A stretch of 64,000 nt of DNA from Candidatus Flexicrinis proximus (GTDB taxonomy: Bacteria > Chloroflexota > Anaerolineae > Aggregatilineales > Phototrophicaceae), in assembly GCA_016712885.1 (NCBI GenBank), contig JADJQF010000002.1, positions 558,001 through 622,000 of the forward strand, given 5' to 3'. The notes under the pieces are model-generated. The model saw only the letters and a program-made list of their open reading frames with translations, did not search any database and was not told the DNA's origin. Below are positions 16,614 to 25,747 of this stretch, piece by piece (position 1 is the stretch's first letter; each line of letters starts with the position of its first letter). The position numbers were made by a program, and so were the translations under genes.

Positions 16614-18713
16614 CTAGCGCCCCGCCTTGATGACTTCTTCGGCGATGCTCTGCGGCGCGGTGGTGTACTTATCGAACTCCATCGTAAAGCTGCCGCGGCC
16701 CTGCGTAATGTTACGGATGTTGGTGGCATATCCGAACATCTCAGCCAGCGGCACGGATGCGCTGATCGAGGTGGCGCCCGCGCCGCGCGGTTCCATCCCG
16801 TTGATCAGCCCTCGGCGGCTCGAAAGATCGCCCACGACGGCGCCGGTGAAATCGTCGGGGACATCCACGACGACCTTCATGGTCGGCTCCAGCAGCACGG
16901 GGGCAGATTTCTGCACGCCTTCCTTCAAGCACATCGAGCCGGCGATCTTGAACGCCATTTCGGAGGAGTCGACATCGTGGTAGGAGCCGTCCACCAGGTG
17001 AGCTTTGACGCCCACGAGGGGATAGCCCGCCAACACGCCGCCGGCCATGGCCTCGCGCATGCCGTTCTCGGTCGGACGGATGAACTCGCGGGGGATGGTA
17101 CCGCCGCGAATCTCGTCGAGGAATTCAAAGCCGGACTTGCTGGCTCTGAGTTCGTCTTCGGTCATCGGCTCGAATTCGGCGATGACGCGGGCGTATTGGC
17201 CCGAACCGCCAGTCTGCCGCTTGAAGATTGTGTCAACGCGCGCCTTACGGGTGATGGTTTCACGGTAGGCCACGCGCGGACGGCCAACCGTTGCCTGGAC
17301 ACCAAACTCACGCATCAGGCGGTCTACCAGCACTTCGAGATGCAGCTCACCCATACCGCGCAGCTTGGTCTGGCTGTCTTCGACCTCGACCTTGAAGGTT
17401 GGATCTTCTTCAGCCAGGCGGCGCAGCGCTTCGCCCATCTTTTCCTGGTCGCTCTTGCTGTTAGGCTCGATGGCGACTTCGATGACAGGCTCGGGGAACT
17501 TAATCGTTTCAAGAACGATCGGATGATCGGGAGAAGAGAGCGTCTCTCCGGTGAAGGTTTCCTTCAGCGCCAAGATCGCCGCGATGTCGCCCGCGTGCAC
17601 TTCTGTGATATCTTCACGGCGATCCGCGAACATACGGACGATACGCCCGATACGTTCACGCGTGCCCTTGGTCGTGTTGGCGACGGTGGTGCCGGCGCGC
17701 AAAACACCCGAATAGACGCGGACGAAGGCCAGGCGACCGACGTAGGGATCGGTGAGGATCTTGAAGACCAGGGCCGAGAGCGGTTCGTCGTCGGTGGCAT
17801 GACGTTCGAGCGGTTCCTCGGTCTTGGGATGCATACCTTTGATCGCGGGAATATCCAGCGGCGAAGGCAGCAGGTCGATGACACGGTCGAGCATTTCCTG
17901 AACGCCCTTGTTCTTGAGCGCCGAGCCGCAGATGACGGGATGCACCTTGCCGGCGATAGTGCCGGCGCGCAGGGCACCGAGCAGCTCTTCGTCGTTGATG
18001 GCTTCTTCCATCAGGTACTTCTCGGTGAGGAATTCGTCATTTTCGACGATCTTCTCGACCATTTCCGCGCGCATGGTCTCAGCCTGTTCGCGGTGGCTTT
18101 CCGGAATCGGGTGGTGCTGGATATCCTGGCCGAGGTCGTCCCCGTAGGTGATCAGCTCCATCTTCAACAGGTCGATAATGCCCTTGAACTGGTCGCCTTC
18201 ACCATAGGGCATCTGGATGCAGACCGGATTGCCGTGAACGCGCTCGATGATCATGGACACGCAGCGGGCGAAGTTCGCGCCGGTACGATCCATCTTATTG
18301 ACGAAGCAGATACGCGGAACGTTGTACTGGTTCGCCTGGCGCCACACGGTTTCAGACTGCGGCTCGACACCGGCCACGCCGTCGAAAACGACGACGCCAC
18401 CATCCAGAACACGCAGCGACCGCTGTACTTCGGCCGTGAAGTCGACGTGTCCCGGAGTATCGATCAGGTTAACCTGATAGCCCTTCCAGGCCGCAGTGAC
18501 CGCAGCAGAGGTAATGGTGATACCACGTTCGCGTTCCTGTACCATGTAGTCAGTGGTCGCGGCGCCGTCGTGAACTTCACCTATACGATGCACCATGCCC
18601 GTGTAATAGAGCACGCGCTCGGTGGTGGTGGTCTTACCGGCATCGATGTGGGCGATGATGCCTATGTTGCGGACCTTCGCGAGATCCAACTTGCCTTCAG
18701 TTTGCTTCGACAT
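16614..18713 (-). CDS. fusA: Elongation factor G
   Basis: Ribosomal translocase GTPase. G1 AHIDAGKT is at residues 21-28, followed by RERGITITSAAVTAAW (switch I), DTPGHVDFTAEV (G3) and NKMDRTGANF (G4). Domains II-V follow, with LRGMGELHLEVLVDRLMREF and the C-terminal SVPLAEMFGYATNIRNITQG RGSFTMEF region. At 699 aa it is a conventional full-length EF-G in str-operon position, 40 nt after rpsG. Confidence 0.97.
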   Translation of the reverse strand: MSKQTEGKLDLAKVRNIGIIAHIDAGKTTTTERVLYYTGMVHRIGEVHDGAATTDYMVQERERGITITSAAVTAAWKGYQVNLIDTPGHVDFTAEVQRSLRVLDGGVVVFDGVAGVEPQSETVWRQANQYNVPRICFVNKMDRTGANFARCVSMIIERVHGNPVCIQMPYGEGDQFKGIIDLLKMELITYGDDLGQDIQHHPIPESHREQAETMRAEMVEKIVENDEFLTEKYLMEEAINDEELLGALRAGTIAGKVHPVICGSALKNKGVQEMLDRVIDLLPSPLDIPAIKGMHPKTEEPLERHATDDEPLSALVFKILTDPYVGRLAFVRVYSGVLRAGTTVANTTKGTRERIGRIVRMFADRREDITEVHAGDIAAILALKETFTGETLSSPDHPIVLETIKFPEPVIEVAIEPNSKSDQEKMGEALRRLAEEDPTFKVEVEDSQTKLRGMGELHLEVLVDRLMREFGVQATVGRPRVAYRETITRKARVDTIFKRQTGGSGQYARVIAEFEPMTEDELRASKSGFEFLDEIRGGTIPREFIRPTENGMREAMAGGVLAGYPLVGVKAHLVDGSYHDVDSSEMAFKIAGSMCLKEGVQKSAPVLLEPTMKVVVDVPDDFTGAVVGDLSSRRGLINGMEPRGAGATSISASVPLAEMFGYATNIRNITQGRGSFTMEFDKYTTAPQSIAEEVIKAGR

Positions 18714-18753
18714 GCTTTGTCTTTGCTGTCACTCTATGGTCGAAAAGGTGGCG

Positions 18754-19221
18754 TTACTTATAGTGAGCGAACGCGCGGTTCGCTTCCGCCATGCGATGGG
18801 TCTCGTCCTTTTTCTTGATCGAGTTCCCCTGACCGTTGGCCGCATCAATGAGTTCTGCGGCGAGCTTGCTGGGCATACCTTTGCCGCCGCGAGTACGCGA
18901 ATTCTGAAGAATCCAGCGCATCGCCAACGAGACACCGCGATCGGTCGTAACTTCGACCGGGACCTGATAGGTCGAACCGCCAACACGACGCGGCTTGACT
19001 TCGACTGCGGGTGTAACGTTACGGAGAGCTTGATCGAAAATCTCGATCGGGTTTTTCTTGAGCTTTTCCTCGATGATATCGAGGGCTTCGTACATGATGC
19101 CCTGGGCGGTGCTGCGCTTGCCGCCGTACATCATACGGTTAATGAACATGGTGATGTTCACGCTGTTAAACTTGTTGTCCGCGGGGACGATCCGCTGCGG
19201 AGGACTATTGCGCCTTGGCAT
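18754..19221 (-). CDS. rpsG: 30S ribosomal protein S7
   Basis: Assembly-initiating protein of the 30S head; in E. coli it regulates the str operon. The 155-aa product contains NSVNITMFINRMMYGGKRST, GGSTYQVPVEVTTDRGVSLA and ANGQGNSIKKKDETHRMAEA NRAFAHYK, typical of S7. The rpsL-rpsG spacer is only 9 nt, so the E. coli-type S7 operator in that spacer cannot be present here. Confidence 0.96.
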   Translation of the reverse strand: MPRRNSPPQRIVPADNKFNSVNITMFINRMMYGGKRSTAQGIMYEALDIIEEKLKKNPIEIFDQALRNVTPAVEVKPRRVGGSTYQVPVEVTTDRGVSLAMRWILQNSRTRGGKGMPSKLAAELIDAANGQGNSIKKKDETHRMAEANRAFAHYK

Positions 19222-19230
19222 CCTTCAACC

Positions 19231-19698
19231 CTACTTCTTGCCCTTAGGGGCACCCTTACCAGCTGCTGCGGCAGGCGCGCCCGCCTTGGGACGCTTTGCA
19301 CCATACTTGCTGCGGGCCTGGAGGCGGCCCTTGACGCCATCGCTGTCCAAAGTGCCACGGACGATGTGGTAACGGACGCCTGGCAGGTCCTTTACACGAC
19401 CGCCACGTACGAGCACAACGCTGTGTTCCTGGAGCGAGTGACCCTCACCCGGGATATAGGCAGTGACTTCGAGACCGTTCGAAAGACGGACACGAGCGAC
19501 CTTACGGAGCGCCGAGTTCGGCTTCTTCGGCGTCATCGTCTTGACGACTGTGCAAACGCCACGCTTCTGCGGGGCACCCTTGCGGCGGCGCGTACGCTTC
19601 TGCGAGTAAGCATTCAGCGTGTACTGCAGCGCAGGCGCTTTAGTCTTGCTCTTCTTCGTCTGGCGGCCCTTACGCACCAACTGGTTGATGGTAGGCAT
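19231..19698 (-). CDS. rpsL: 30S ribosomal protein S12
   Basis: Decoding-centre protein. Motifs TPKKPNSALRKVARVRLSNG and GGRVKDLPGVRYHIVRGTLD are intact, including the lysines at which streptomycin-resistance changes occur. A linker insertion (LNAYSQKRTRRRKGAPQKRG) lengthens the N-terminal region compared with E. coli, as in many non-proteobacterial S12 proteins. The C-terminus has an Ala/Gly/Lys tail after KRPKAG, giving 155 aa rather than about 124-140. AGGGAG lies 4 nt before the ATG. It is the first gene of the superoperon. Confidence 0.96.
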   Translation of the reverse strand: MPTINQLVRKGRQTKKSKTKAPALQYTLNAYSQKRTRRRKGAPQKRGVCTVVKTMTPKKPNSALRKVARVRLSNGLEVTAYIPGEGHSLQEHSVVLVRGGRVKDLPGVRYHIVRGTLDSDGVKGRLQARSKYGAKRPKAGAPAAAAGKGAPKGKK

Positions 19699-19736
19699 AT
19701 AACTCCCTAGCTCTCTTTAGACTGCACCGTGCTGAC

Positions 19737-19797
19737 TTCAGGCGCGCAAACGGGCGAAAAGGCGCGTAAGCACGCCGTTCGCCCGGTGTGTCCTGAA
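19737..19797 (-). promoter_or_regulatory. Three-tier hairpin in the str-operon leader
   Basis: Within the presumed rpsL 5' leader, three nested stems can be read: TTCAGG/CCTGAA (19737-19742 with 19792-19797), GGGCGAA/TTCGCCC (19752-19758 with 19778-19784) and GGCGCG/CACGCC (19761-19766 with 19771-19776, one G-U pair on the RNA) around a four-base loop. It ends 38 nt before the rpsL ATG. The arrangement suggests a structured regulatory leader; the ligand is unknown. Confidence 0.6.
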
Positions 19798-19908
19798 ATG
19801 ACGAGCCTCATCAGCAAGCTAATGCGCTGTCGTCACATACACTCGGTTTCGACACAAAAACATTGCCTCCGGATGGAGGTTGTTGTGTGCCGGTTGATAT
19901 AGGCGGCT

Positions 19909-19938
19909 ATGCTATCAGTCTTCGCCTCACCCTGTCAA
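19909..19938 (-). promoter_or_regulatory. Promoter of the str-S10-spc superoperon
   Basis: On the minus strand a perfect TTGACA (19933-19938) is followed 18 nt later by TAGCAT (19909-19914). Transcription would begin near 19902, leaving a leader of about 200 nt before rpsL. It is the strongest sigma-70-type match in this intergenic region. Confidence 0.65.
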
Positions 19939-20265
19939 GGCGCGTTCTCATGCGGTTCTCTAACTCGCGGCCCGTCAGTTGAGGGGGAAAGCCGCATCGC
20001 AGAAGATGAGAACTGCATTAGAACGGTGACCGATCAGGCAGATGACGCTGGAATTCGCGCTGGCGTGGCGAATGGTGCGATGGCACGAGTCGGGGCTTTA
20101 TATGAAGGCACACCGGGATGGTTGTACAGCAGCGGCACCGTTCTGCCGAACGCCACGGCGGAGTTCCCCGCGATTCGTAAACGGACTGTAAATTTACCCG
20201 GCGGGAGGTGGCCTGAAGGCTGGAATTGCCGTATTCTAGTATCGATCACCAACAGGTATGAGTTT

Positions 20266-22452
20266 GTGCTGCGTTTTCTCGGTTTGCTTGCTGCCCTCCT
20301 GATACTGACTGGCTGCCAGCCTTCGGTCGGGCAGAACGTTGAGCCGCTGCCGACGATCTTCCCCTCCCCCACTCCACCCCAGTTTACGCTGGACGAGGCC
20401 GAGCGTTCGGCGAGCGCCTTTCTGTATGCGTGGGAAAACGCCGATTATGCGTCGATGCACAGCCTGACCAATTACCAGAGCCGTGACGCGACACCGGTTG
20501 AAGAATTCAGCGCGTTCTACGAGGACGCGGCAGAGACAATGACGCTGAAGAAGATCAGCGTGCAGCCGCGTGCGATCAGCCGCGACCCGACGACCCCGCG
20601 GGTGGCGGTAATGACGTACGATGCAATCTTTGAAACGCAGCTGGTCGGGACGTTTACAGATACCGGACGCGAACTTACGCTGGTTTACGATGACCGTGAC
20701 AGCGCATGGCGCATCGCGTGGTCACCTGCCGATCTGTTCGAAGAAATGCGGCAGGGCGCGAACCTGCGACTGATCACGACACCGGTCAACCGGGCTAACA
20801 TTTATGACCGGAACGGAGTCGTGCTGGCTATGCAGGACGACCGGCTAATCGTGACCGTGAGCGTCGTGCGGCGAGGCATCCGGGATGAAGCGGCATGCCT
20901 GAACAAGCTGGCCGAAGCGGCCAACCTGACGGTGGACGTGATTACGCGGCGGCTGAACAGCACGCCGCCCGATTGGGTGAACGAGATCGCGCTGATTGAG
21001 CCGCAGGCATATACGGCGCATTACAACGCACTCGAAGAGTTGTGCGGCGCAACTTTTGGGAACAGACCCGCGCGGCGCTATCCAAACGGGAGTCTGATGC
21101 CGCAGGTTCTCGGCTCGGTGGGTTATGTCGACCCGGAAAATGTTGCCGCCATTGTCGCCCAGGGGTTCCCGCAGGATGCAATCCTGGGGCGCAGCGGCAT
21201 CGAGCGGACGTGGGACACTGTACTGCGGGGCAGTCCACGGGCGGAGCTTGTCCTCGAACAAAACAATGGCACGCGGCTGCGCGTTTTAACCAGCAGCGAG
21301 TCGCAGGAAGCCCAGGCGTTGTGGCTGACGATCGATACAGGGCTGCAGCAGAGAGTACTTGAGCTGGTCAGCAGGGCATACGCCGACAACGCGGAAACGT
21401 GGGGCAAGCTCAGCAAGGGCGGCGCGGCGATTGTCATGGATGTGCGGACCGGCGAAATCCTGGCGATGGTCAGCTATCCCACCTACGACGGAAACGCCTT
21501 CACGCCTTACCCGGCTATGGGCCGGCAGGCGGCGCTCGATATCATCGAGAAGACAGGTACCGATCCACGGCTACCGCTGCTGAACCGCGCGACGCAGGGG
21601 CGTTATCCGTCCGGGTCAACGATGAAGATCGGCATTTCGCTGGCGGTGGCCGAGAGCGGCGTCTATTCAGTCAATACGCGTTTCTCTTGTTCGGGGAGTT
21701 GGACGCGGCACGACACCACGCGTACAGACTGGCTGGCGTCGGGTCATGGCACGCTGGACCTGGCAGGGGCGATTACAAACTCCTGCAACCCGTATTACTA
21801 CGAAGCGGGGTATCAGATGAACCTGACCGATCCATTCCTGATGCCGACCATGCTGCGGCACTTCGGGTTGGGAGAGCCGACCGGACTCACGGACATCCCG
21901 GAGGACGCCGGCAGCATCGGCGATCCGGACACCTACCGGATCAAGACGGGCCTGCAGTGGTCATTCGTGGACGCCGTCTCGATGGCGATTGGCCAGGGCG
22001 AGGTCGAAGTGACGCCGCTTCAGATGCTGAGGCTGACCGCAGCAGTAGCCAACGGCGGCGACCTGTGGCGCCCGTATCTGGTGCAGAAGGCAGGCCTGTT
22101 CGATGACTTCAGCTATGTTGCCGAACCGGAAGCGCTGGCGAACCTGGATGTACGGCCGGAGGTGCTGGCGACGGTCCGTAAGGGGATGTGCGACGTGACC
22201 ACGGCGTGGACTGGCACCGCCACGCACATCTTCGTGGACTCTCCGCTGCTCAACCTGGGCGTCTGCGGCAAGACCGGTACGGCGCAGAACCTGATCCGCA
22301 ATACGACCCATGCCTGGTTTGTGGGATATGCGCCGAAAGACGATCCCGAGATCGCCGTGGTGGTGATGATCGAGGATGCGGGCGAAGGATCTGCCGTGGC
22401 GGCGCCGCTGGTCCGCGACATTATGGAGTACTACTTCTTCGGGGAGTCGTAA
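20266..22452 (+). CDS. Lipoprotein class B penicillin-binding protein with MecA-type N-terminal domain
   Basis: D,D-transpeptidase that cross-links peptidoglycan outside the cell. The chosen GTG start gives a short hydrophobic signal ending in the lipobox LTGC with Cys17, so the protein is probably lipid-anchored, like PBP3 of Bacillus subtilis. Next comes an NTF2-like region (about residues 35-150, TLDEAERSASAFLYAWENAD), then a PBP dimerisation domain (NRANIYDRNGVVLA onward) and the transpeptidase domain with Ser451-Thr-Met-Lys454, Ser506-Cys-Asn508 and Lys669-Thr-Gly. All catalytic motifs are intact; 728 aa. The frame is open to 19909, but those codons overlap the opposing rpsL promoter. 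The ribosome-binding site before 20266 is weak, so the exact start is uncertain. The SGNH hydrolase start directly abuts the stop. Confidence 0.85.
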   Translation: MLRFLGLLAALLILTGCQPSVGQNVEPLPTIFPSPTPPQFTLDEAERSASAFLYAWENADYASMHSLTNYQSRDATPVEEFSAFYEDAAETMTLKKISVQPRAISRDPTTPRVAVMTYDAIFETQLVGTFTDTGRELTLVYDDRDSAWRIAWSPADLFEEMRQGANLRLITTPVNRANIYDRNGVVLAMQDDRLIVTVSVVRRGIRDEAACLNKLAEAANLTVDVITRRLNSTPPDWVNEIALIEPQAYTAHYNALEELCGATFGNRPARRYPNGSLMPQVLGSVGYVDPENVAAIVAQGFPQDAILGRSGIERTWDTVLRGSPRAELVLEQNNGTRLRVLTSSESQEAQALWLTIDTGLQQRVLELVSRAYADNAETWGKLSKGGAAIVMDVRTGEILAMVSYPTYDGNAFTPYPAMGRQAALDIIEKTGTDPRLPLLNRATQGRYPSGSTMKIGISLAVAESGVYSVNTRFSCSGSWTRHDTTRTDWLASGHGTLDLAGAITNSCNPYYYEAGYQMNLTDPFLMPTMLRHFGLGEPTGLTDIPEDAGSIGDPDTYRIKTGLQWSFVDAVSMAIGQGEVEVTPLQMLRLTAAVANGGDLWRPYLVQKAGLFDDFSYVAEPEALANLDVRPEVLATVRKGMCDVTTAWTGTATHIFVDSPLLNLGVCGKTGTAQNLIRNTTHAWFVGYAPKDDPEIAVVVMIEDAGEGSAVAAPLVRDIMEYYFFGES

Positions 22453-23622
22453 ATGCGCGTTCTTCGCGGCTTCTTGCGAATTTTGGTGGTCGTGGCGATT
22501 ACACTAGCAGTGCTGGAGGGCGCACTGCGGCTGTTCGCGCCGCGCCTGCCGGGAAACACCGGGGTGATCGCACGTTATATCACGACGGGACAACCGTTCA
22601 GCCAGGCGTGGACGCCGGCCTGGCGCGAGAACCGCGATCACTACTATACGCTGCGACCGAACATCAGCGACGCGCTCCAGTACGGCAGTCCATCGGTATC
22701 GTTCCGACTGACTACACATAAGCTGTGGGACGATGGACTTGCGCCTGACGAAGGAATCGGCTTCCGTACGGCACCAGTCGACTTCGGGGTGGATGCGGTA
22801 GTGGTCGGGGACTCGTTCGGATTCTGCTTTACCGAACAAGCCGACTGCTGGGTCGATTTGTGGGCGGCCCGTGAAAACCTGGGCACCGTCAACCTGAGTA
22901 CGCCGGTGACCGGGAGCCAAAGCCACGCGCGAATGATCGAGGACTTTGCTACGCCGCTGGAACCACCGCTGGTGGTCTGGCAGTTCTTCGGGAACGATTT
23001 CTACGACGATTATGTGCTGGATGCGTGGCAGGGCGTCATAGAGCCTGCCCTGGAGGAAGCCCCTGAAGACCGCGGCGGATCATGGATCGCGCGGAACACG
23101 GTGGTCGGAGGTTTGTTGGAGCTTGTGACGACCGGTACCTGGTCAGGGTTTCCGGAGGGCGATAAGGCATACCAGCCGCAGTATCAGGCGCCCTACCCCG
23201 GCGGAGTCCTGGAATTCGGGAAGCCGTATGAGCTAACAGCGCTGGATATCCGCAGCCTGGAGAACGGCTACGGCATGATTAAGTCCAAGGAAGCGCTGGA
23301 AACGGCAAAAGCGCTGGTGGAGAGCTGGGGGGGACGGTTGGTCGTGGTGATGATTCCGACGCGAGAAGAGGTCTATTCGGAGATTACCGAGCCGGTGATG
23401 GGCTTGGAAAATCTGGTCACGCTTGCCGGCCCGCGTGCCGTCATGGAGAGTTACTGCGGGGACCTCAATATCGCGTGCCTTGACCCGACACTCGACCTGG
23501 CGGTGGTGGGAAAGACTACCGCGTTGTACTACGCTGACGATATGCATCTGAACGCCGCCGGCAACGCCGCGCTGGTTGACATCTTTATCCCGTGGTTACA
23601 GACGCTGAAGGACGGCGAATGA
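22453..23622 (+). CDS. Membrane-anchored SGNH/GDSL-type hydrolase
   Basis: The N-terminal hydrophobic segment (about residues 5-27) is likely a signal anchor, placing the 389-aa protein outside. SGNH blocks can be seen: GDSFGF with Ser121 (block I), FFGNDFYDD (block III Asn) and Asp362-Asp-Met-His365 (block V catalytic dyad), then LNAAGNAALVDIFI. Such enzymes deacylate sugars or peptidoglycan, and AlgX-type relatives O-acetylate polysaccharides. It begins at the base after the PBP stop and its end overlaps the response-regulator start, so a shared transcript and a cell-wall role are likely. The substrate is inferred from context only. Confidence 0.8.
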   Translation: MRVLRGFLRILVVVAITLAVLEGALRLFAPRLPGNTGVIARYITTGQPFSQAWTPAWRENRDHYYTLRPNISDALQYGSPSVSFRLTTHKLWDDGLAPDEGIGFRTAPVDFGVDAVVVGDSFGFCFTEQADCWVDLWAARENLGTVNLSTPVTGSQSHARMIEDFATPLEPPLVVWQFFGNDFYDDYVLDAWQGVIEPALEEAPEDRGGSWIARNTVVGGLLELVTTGTWSGFPEGDKAYQPQYQAPYPGGVLEFGKPYELTALDIRSLENGYGMIKSKEALETAKALVESWGGRLVVVMIPTREEVYSEITEPVMGLENLVTLAGPRAVMESYCGDLNIACLDPTLDLAVVGKTTALYYADDMHLNAAGNAALVDIFIPWLQTLKDGE

Positions 23623-24296
23623 GCGACACTATTCTGATTATCGACGACGAGCAGCGGATCATCGATCTGGCCCGGATGTACCTCGAACAGGACGGATACG
23701 CGGTGAAATCCGCGACAGACGGCGCGGTCGGGTACAAGCTGGTGGGCGAACTTGAGCCAAGCCTGATCGTGCTGGATCTGATGCTGCCAGGGATGGACGG
23801 GCTTGAAATCTGCCGCAAAGTGCGGGGACAGTCTGACGTTCCGATCATTATGCTGACGGCGCGCGGCGACGATATCGACAAAATCGTGGGGCTGGAGCTG
23901 GGCGCAGACGATTACCTGACAAAACCCTTTAACCCACGGGAACTACTGGCGCGAGTCAAGGCGATCCTGCGGCGAACTGACCGCAAATCTGCGCCGTCGA
24001 GTGAAGCGGTGGTGGTCGGGAATTTGTCGATTGATCCGGACCGGCGGGTCGTCCTGATTGATGAGCGGGATGTCGACCTGCGAATGAATGAATTCGACCT
24101 GGTCTATGTGCTGGCGAGGAATCCGGGGCGAGTTTTCAGCCGCGAACGGCTGCTGGAGGTCGTCTGGGGTTACGATTTCGCTGGGGAAACCCGCACGGTG
24201 GACGTACACATCGCGCACCTGAGGCATAAGCTGGAAGGGATGACGCCGAATATCGAGACGGTATGGGGCGTAGGTTATAAGCTGGAGATGCGGTAA
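23619..24296 (+). CDS. OmpR/PhoB-family response regulator
   Basis: Two-component transcription factor. The receiver domain (residues 1-115) has the acidic pair Asp9-Asp10, phospho-acceptor Asp53 in LIVLDLMLPGMDG and Lys in LTKPFNPREL. The C-terminal winged helix ends with NPGRVFSRERLLEVVWGYDF and TRTVDVHIAHLRHKLEG. The ATG at 23619 (225 aa) overlaps the SGNH stop as ATGA; the frame is open nine codons further upstream but inside that gene. It is partnered with the kinase that starts at its stop codon. Confidence 0.93.
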   Translation: MSDTILIIDDEQRIIDLARMYLEQDGYAVKSATDGAVGYKLVGELEPSLIVLDLMLPGMDGLEICRKVRGQSDVPIIMLTARGDDIDKIVGLELGADDYLTKPFNPRELLARVKAILRRTDRKSAPSSEAVVVGNLSIDPDRRVVLIDERDVDLRMNEFDLVYVLARNPGRVFSRERLLEVVWGYDFAGETRTVDVHIAHLRHKLEGMTPNIETVWGVGYKLEMR

Positions 24297-25738
24297 TGTC
24301 ACTGCGCTGGCGGTTATTCGCCACGTATTTTTTGCTGCTGACAGTGACGCTGGCGGTGATTATCGGGTCGCTGCTGGTGTTTTTCAGCGCGCGGCCGGAG
24401 CCCCCTTTGCAGACGTATCGGGAGTTGGCCTCGGTGTCGCAGGCGATGATCGACGAATTGCTGCCAACGACGACGGGGCGTTTGGCGCGCGCGCGGCTGT
24501 CTGAGCTGTCGACTGAATATGATGTACGCATCCTGCTGATGAACGGGGCGAACCAGACTGTCGAATTTGACAGCGCGCAGTTGATTGCCGAAGGCACGGC
24601 AGTTGAGCTCAACCGCGACCGGAACTACGATGTCCTGGGACGCACGCTTCAGGTGTCCGGCGCGTACGTCGGGGGGTTCAACGACCCCGCAACAGGCCAG
24701 CCGTGGCTGTTCCTGGGTCTGCAGACCCGTTTCCAGAACATCACGGCCGTGCTGGGGAAAGTCCAGTCGACGCGCACACTGAACGACGCGCTAGCCGAGT
24801 TTGGTTCGTCGATTGCGGCGCCGCTCATACAATCCGGAATCGTCGGACTGGTATTTGCCTTCATCCTGGCGGCGTTTATAAGCCGTCAGATTGCGAAACC
24901 GCTGGGCGCGGTGGCGGATGCCGCAGGGGCAGTGGCGCGCGGGGACTATGAAGTCAGCCTGCCGGAGACGGGCGCATCGGAGGTGCGGGCTGTCGCACAA
25001 GCCTTCAATACGATGACCCGCGAAGTCCGAAGCACCCAGCAGTCTCAGAGGGACTTTCTCGCGAACGTCAGCCACGACCTCAAGACGCCGCTGACGTCAA
25101 TTCAGGGCTATTCTCAAGCCATCATCGACGGTGCGGTTCGCGAACCTGCGGCGGCGGCCGAGGTCATTTACAGTGAAGCGGACAGGTTGAGCCGGATGGT
25201 CACTGACCTCACTGACTTAGCTCGGCTGCAGTCCGGACGAGTATCGCTGCATCTGGATCGCGTTGATATCGCTGCGCTGACCGAAGCGCTGGCCCAGCGA
25301 ATTGAAGTGGTGGCGAAGAAGAAGAATGTCGCGCTGCGCGTGAACTCGCCGGGAAGCATCGTGGTCGCGGCAGATGGCGACCGGATGGCCCAGGTCATCA
25401 CAAATCTGTTGAGCAACGCGGTCAAATTCACGCCGGAAAACGGACATGTCAATGTGAGTCTGCGCGGGTTGGATAATGGCGTCGAGGTCGCTGTGCACGA
25501 CAGCGGGATCGGCATCCCGCAGAATGAGCTGACGCGGGTATTCGAGCGGTTCTATCAGGTCGATAAGGCGCGGGGGCCGAAACGCGGGACCGGGCTGGGG
25601 TTAGCGATCGCGAAGGAAATCGTCACCGCGCACGGCGGGCGAATCCGCGCGGAGAGTGTCGGCGAGGGTCACGGCTCAACATTTGTGGTGTGGCTCCCGG
25701 CAACTCCGCCGGTTACAGCGGTCGTCAGCCGCGCCTAA
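24296..25738 (+). CDS. Sensor histidine kinase (HAMP, HisKA, HATPase)
   Basis: Membrane kinase of 480 aa that probably phosphorylates the adjacent regulator. TM1 spans about residues 8-30, an extracytoplasmic sensor region of about 140 residues follows, and TM2 lies near 178-200, then HAMP (AKPLGAVADAAGAVARGDYE). The H-box FLANVSHDLKTPLTSIQGYS has His260. The N-box LLSNAVKFTPENG, G1 HDSGIGIPQNE and G2 GTGLGLAIAKEIVTAHGG complete the ATPase. The start overlaps the regulator stop by one base. As the fourth gene of the PBP-SGNH-regulator-kinase run it may sense the envelope state. Confidence 0.92.
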   Translation: MSLRWRLFATYFLLLTVTLAVIIGSLLVFFSARPEPPLQTYRELASVSQAMIDELLPTTTGRLARARLSELSTEYDVRILLMNGANQTVEFDSAQLIAEGTAVELNRDRNYDVLGRTLQVSGAYVGGFNDPATGQPWLFLGLQTRFQNITAVLGKVQSTRTLNDALAEFGSSIAAPLIQSGIVGLVFAFILAAFISRQIAKPLGAVADAAGAVARGDYEVSLPETGASEVRAVAQAFNTMTREVRSTQQSQRDFLANVSHDLKTPLTSIQGYSQAIIDGAVREPAAAAEVIYSEADRLSRMVTDLTDLARLQSGRVSLHLDRVDIAALTEALAQRIEVVAKKKNVALRVNSPGSIVVAADGDRMAQVITNLLSNAVKFTPENGHVNVSLRGLDNGVEVAVHDSGIGIPQNELTRVFERFYQVDKARGPKRGTGLGLAIAKEIVTAHGGRIRAESVGEGHGSTFVVWLPATPPVTAVVSRA

Positions 25739-25747
25739 AGGCTAATA

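Larger units (their letters stand above)
19699..20265. other. Divergent intergenic region holding the str-operon promoter and leader
   Basis: This 567-nt stretch separates rpsL (minus) from the PBP gene (plus). It contains the leader hairpins and promoter described in the neighbouring entries. A small inverted repeat CCTCC-GGAT-GGAGG lies at 19866-19879, followed on the minus strand by a T-rich run. The plus-strand frame of the PBP gene remains open through part of this region, but those residues have no recognisable homology and overlap the rpsL promoter. Nothing else was recognised between about 19,940 and 20,250. Confidence 0.6.

Noticed and set aside
16536..18818. A 760-codon open frame on the plus strand opposite fusA
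   Set aside because: It is a mirror of the codon bias of fusA, has no recognisable domain and lacks a ribosome-binding site; many similar antisense frames exist over the ribosomal genes here.
19830..19875. A 14-codon leader-peptide-like frame (ATG to TAG) on the minus strand in the rpsL leader
   Set aside because: GGAGG is only two bases from its ATG and lies in a stem, and the peptide has no regulatory codon run, so there is not enough support to annotate it.
19909..20265. N-terminal extension of the PBP gene by 119 codons
   Set aside because: It overlaps the rpsL promoter, has no homology, and would place the lipoprotein signal peptide in mid-protein.
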